Source: a virus. From it: a stretch of DNA of 50,661 bases. A model generated the notes under the pieces. It ran no database searches and had not been told where the DNA came from. It saw nothing but the letters and a program-made list of their open reading frames with translations. How positions within the stretch are numbered: the first letter of the stretch is position 1; every line of letters starts with the position of its first letter. The translations under genes and the position numbers were made by a program. Below, in pieces: positions 48,966 to 50,661 of the stretch. The stretch is from positions 1-50,661 of IMG/VR virus record IMGVR_UViG_3300017917_000210; one strand, written 5' to 3'.

Positions 48966-49381
48966 TAGAACCTCTGAATTGGTTTTTTAGGGGTTAATAG
49001 TTTTTGCTCTACCTTGGTGCTCTTAGCCACTGCATCTGCTAGACTGCCACGCAACTTCTGACCTGCAGGTGCAGTTGTTTGAGGCATCTCTGCATCTTGT
49101 GCAGCAATGTCTGGATCCAGATCACTAAAGTCATCTGGCACGAGTTCCTCGTGTTTAGGCAGCTTCTGGTTAGCAATTGATTCTTTGGTGTAAACCGCAT
49201 TAGTTGAATAGTATTCAGTCATTACTTCGTTACGTGTTTTTACCACAACGCCACCAGGGCCCAATTCGTCGCCTCGAGCATTAACTTTCATGTTACCTAC
49301 TGCAATTTCTTCCTCGTTGCGTAAACGCATAGCATCCATATCAACTGGCTTGCCTTGTGCTGAACGGTATATTTTACCCAT
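48965..49381 (-). CDS. Conserved-looking phage protein, 138 aa
   Basis: Starts MGKIYRSAQGKPVDMDAMRL; then LRNEEEIAVGNMKVNARGDE and LGPGGVVVKTRNEVMTEYYS; the rest is a flexible acidic and then basic tail. Probably virion-associated or a core phage factor; the family is not named here. Late box 21 bases upstream and a GGAGA site; coupled to the gp31-like gene by one base. Confidence 0.7.
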   Translation of the reverse strand: MGKIYRSAQGKPVDMDAMRLRNEEEIAVGNMKVNARGDELGPGGVVVKTRNEVMTEYYSTNAVYTKESIANQKLPKHEELVPDDFSDLDPDIAAQDAEMPQTTAPAGQKLRGSLADAVAKSTKVEQKLLTPKKPIQRF

Positions 49382-49401
49382 GGTTGTTCTCCTGTGAACA
49401 G

Positions 49402-49409
49402 TATTTATT
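49402..49409 (-). promoter_or_regulatory. T4-late-type promoter box
   Basis: AATAAATA on the minus strand, 21 bases ahead of the 138-aa gene, overlapping the stop of the preceding gene. Confidence 0.65.
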
Positions 49410-49917
49410 TTAAAAACTCTCGTGGATCTAAATCATAGTATAAACTATTGATCTTGTGTACTCCAATTTTGTACAGTACAAAACTGGCCACACTACTTCC
49501 ACGACCCACACCCCACACCACGTTGTTTTGACGTAGAGTGTCTACTAGATATTTCATGTAACGCAACAGATCAAAAGCATCACGCTCTTGAAATAGTAAC
49601 AGTTCTTCTCCGCAGCGTTGAAGCTCTGCAGAGTCACTGCATTGCTCTAGAACCCATGCAGCTATGTCCATGGATTTGTACTCATCTGGCATGCGCCAGT
49701 GTGTTTGTTGAGCAGCATCAAATTCCTCTTGATTTGCGCTGCCCCAGATGTACAGATCCAACAGTGGAAAGTCCGCATACAATGCGCCCACTGCTTGGTT
49801 GTACTTCGCAGGATCTGTGACATAGAATCGCGAGATATCTAGATCTGGCTTTTCATACAGCAGATTACCCAACTCGTATGAGCTAAGATACGCTATGCCA
49901 CAGTTGTCGTAGTTCAT
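49405..49917 (-). CDS. DnaE (DNA polymerase III alpha)-like fragment protein
   Basis: A 170-aa protein. Residues 135-170 read WGVGRGSSVASFVLYKIGVH and end DLDPREFLK, matching the GPGRGSxxGSL ... FERFLNP segment of C-family polymerases, just before the catalytic DxD. The gene stops exactly there, so no catalytic aspartates are present. The N-terminal part (PEYKSMDIAAWVL-like) resembles the DnaE helical region only loosely. As the phage has its own B-family polymerase, this may act as a decoy or regulator of host DnaE, or a remnant with new use. Confidence 0.72.
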   Translation of the reverse strand: MNYDNCGIAYLSSYELGNLLYEKPDLDISRFYVTDPAKYNQAVGALYADFPLLDLYIWGSANQEEFDAAQQTHWRMPDEYKSMDIAAWVLEQCSDSAELQRCGEELLLFQERDAFDLLRYMKYLVDTLRQNNVVWGVGRGSSVASFVLYKIGVHKINSLYYDLDPREFLK

Positions 49918-50153
49918 TTGATGTCAATGATGTTTTTAAGATTAGCACTGCGCTTTTGCAATTCTTCCATTTGTTTTGCATTGCGATTTTGAATCTCTTG
50001 TTGATAGTGCCCTTGTAACATTTGAATCTGCGGAATAGCCTGTGCTGGTCCAAATCTATAGGCTTGATTCAAACGAGATACCAAGTCGTTGTACTTGGAG
50101 TGTAACTCTTCTGTGGTTAATCCGCTAAGATCTGGAGCCAATGGATGAAACAT
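49914..50153 (-). CDS. Hypothetical protein, 79 aa
   Basis: Starts MFHPLAPDLSGLTTEELHSK; helical, Gln-rich (QIQMLQGHYQQEIQNRNAKQ). Overlaps both neighbours by 1-4 bases. Not recognised. Confidence 0.65.
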   Translation of the reverse strand: MFHPLAPDLSGLTTEELHSKYNDLVSRLNQAYRFGPAQAIPQIQMLQGHYQQEIQNRNAKQMEELQKRSANLKNIIDIK

Positions 50154-50584
50154 TATAGGTCATTTGCCTTTCTGTTTTCGCTGTAATGAGCGTCAAACTT
50201 GCCGCCTGGATATCGAGCTTCCAGTTTATTTACATTCTCTTGAATTACATCGTTAGGATCTAGGTTCAAAGCTCTGCAAGCATTGATCCAGTACCACATG
50301 ACATCGCCCAGTTCGCGTTTCATGTGGAACACGTTTTCTTCTGTCAAGGGCTTGCCTTGGAAAAACATCTTTTTAGGAATTTCGCAGAACTCGCCAGTTT
50401 CAGCAGCAAGTCCTAGTGCAGCAGTTAACAGCAGCGGCACATTGATATCTGGGCCGTGTGTTTGAGTTGCGTCATCAAAATTACCGTCTAGTTCGTCCAG
50501 ACGGTTCATAAATGTGGTTAGATCATTTGAGGGTTTGCTGGTTACAGCTTGTACAAATTCAAAATACCGATTAAGATCAATCAT
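50153..50584 (-). CDS. mazG: MazG-like nucleotide pyrophosphohydrolase
   Basis: A 143-aa all-helical MazG domain. The metal-binding glutamates are in AAETGEFCEI and the ELGDVMWYWI motif; C-terminal LEARYPGGKFD fits phage MazG. MazG hydrolyses (d)NTPs to monophosphates; in aquatic phages it is proposed to manage nucleotide pools or ppGpp. It has a strong early promoter inside a palindrome. Confidence 0.88.
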   Translation of the reverse strand: MIDLNRYFEFVQAVTSKPSNDLTTFMNRLDELDGNFDDATQTHGPDINVPLLLTAALGLAAETGEFCEIPKKMFFQGKPLTEENVFHMKRELGDVMWYWINACRALNLDPNDVIQENVNKLEARYPGGKFDAHYSENRKANDL

Positions 50585-50591
50585 TGAGTTC

Positions 50592-50627
50592 TCCTATCCA
50601 ACACAGTATACGCTATGTTGGATAGGA
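50592..50627. promoter_or_regulatory. 12-bp perfect palindrome around the mazG promoter (putative operator)
   Basis: Arms TCCTATCCAACA (50592-50603) and TGTTGGATAGGA (50616-50627) with a 12-base centre holding the -10 box. The right arm lies in the spacer and the left arm covers the predicted start site, so it is likelier a repressor site than an mRNA hairpin. Confidence 0.7.
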
Positions 50628-50633
50628 TGTCAA
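50605..50633 (-). promoter_or_regulatory. Early (sigma70-type) promoter of mazG
   Basis: Minus strand: TTGACA (50628-50633), 17-base spacer, TATACT (50605-50610). AGGAG site before the ATG at 50584. Confidence 0.85.
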
Positions 50634-50661
50634 CACATTAGGTAAGTCTTGTCCACTTCAA

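Noticed and set aside
1-50661. tRNA genes, CRISPR arrays, integrase or transposase genes, photosynthesis genes
   Set aside because: Looked for by eye on both strands; none supported by the sequence.

Overview
The window is a piece of a T4-like (myovirus-type) phage genome. It carries a T4-type replication core: family B DNA polymerase (gp43-like), sliding clamp (gp45-like), clamp loader (gp44-like), RNase H and DsbA. It also has many short, tightly packed genes, T4-style late promoter boxes (TAAATA core) and the accessory genes typical of aquatic T4-like phages (phoH, mazG, co-chaperonins, queuosine-type genes, glycan genes). No photosynthesis gene, tRNA gene, integrase, CRISPR array or insertion sequence was seen. 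The phage DnaK is full length, looks proteobacterial, and ends in the VVDADF tail typical of that group. The lysis genes are of the Gram-negative type. I therefore infer a Gram-negative, probably proteobacterial, aquatic host. Capsid, portal, prohead protease, terminase and most tail genes are not in the window.

Nearly every gene is on the minus strand, so transcription runs from high to low coordinates. phoH (39877-40644) is the only convincing plus-strand gene. Most neighbours overlap by 1-4 bases (ATGA or TAATG), implying translational coupling.

Layout in coordinate order: 1-2520 small genes, a GroES homologue and RNase H. 2570-8991 is a sugar and 7-deazaguanine block: sugar O-methyltransferase, QueE, heptose-epimerase-like enzyme, HIT protein, two QueD paralogues, cytidylyltransferase and phosphoribosyltransferase. 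8948-19035 holds a cupin, FolE, GalE, a glycosyltransferase, many unknowns, a DpdA-like transglycosylase and the sliding clamp. 19108-22389 holds DNA polymerase and DsbA. 22443-25143 holds a fatty-acid desaturase, an alpha/beta hydrolase, a small membrane protein and Dps. 25231-31113 holds three unusual genes that look like capsid-internal polyproteins. 31168-36176 holds a glycosyltransferase, ClpA and DnaJ. 36265-38565 is the lysis cassette. 38582-43073 has unknowns, phoH, a nucleotidase and DnaK. 43165-50584 has small genes, the clamp loader, more glycan genes, a gp31/GroES-like protein, a DnaE-like fragment and MazG.

Four themes stand out. (1) FolE, QueD and QueE with a DpdA-like transglycosylase point to 7-deazaguanine modification of phage DNA. 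(2) DnaK, DnaJ, two GroES-like proteins and a ClpA with a ClpP-docking loop form an unusually large phage proteostasis set. (3) The polyproteins contain recurrent V/L-x-E-G sites resembling the T4 prohead-protease consensus, and internal Tat-like and Sec-like signal sequences that would become N-terminal if those sites were cut. This is the best candidate for an undescribed system. (4) Nine sigma70-type early promoters can be read. Three have the phage late box inside their spacer, two place the start codon at the predicted transcription start (leaderless mRNA), and one lies in a 12-bp palindrome.
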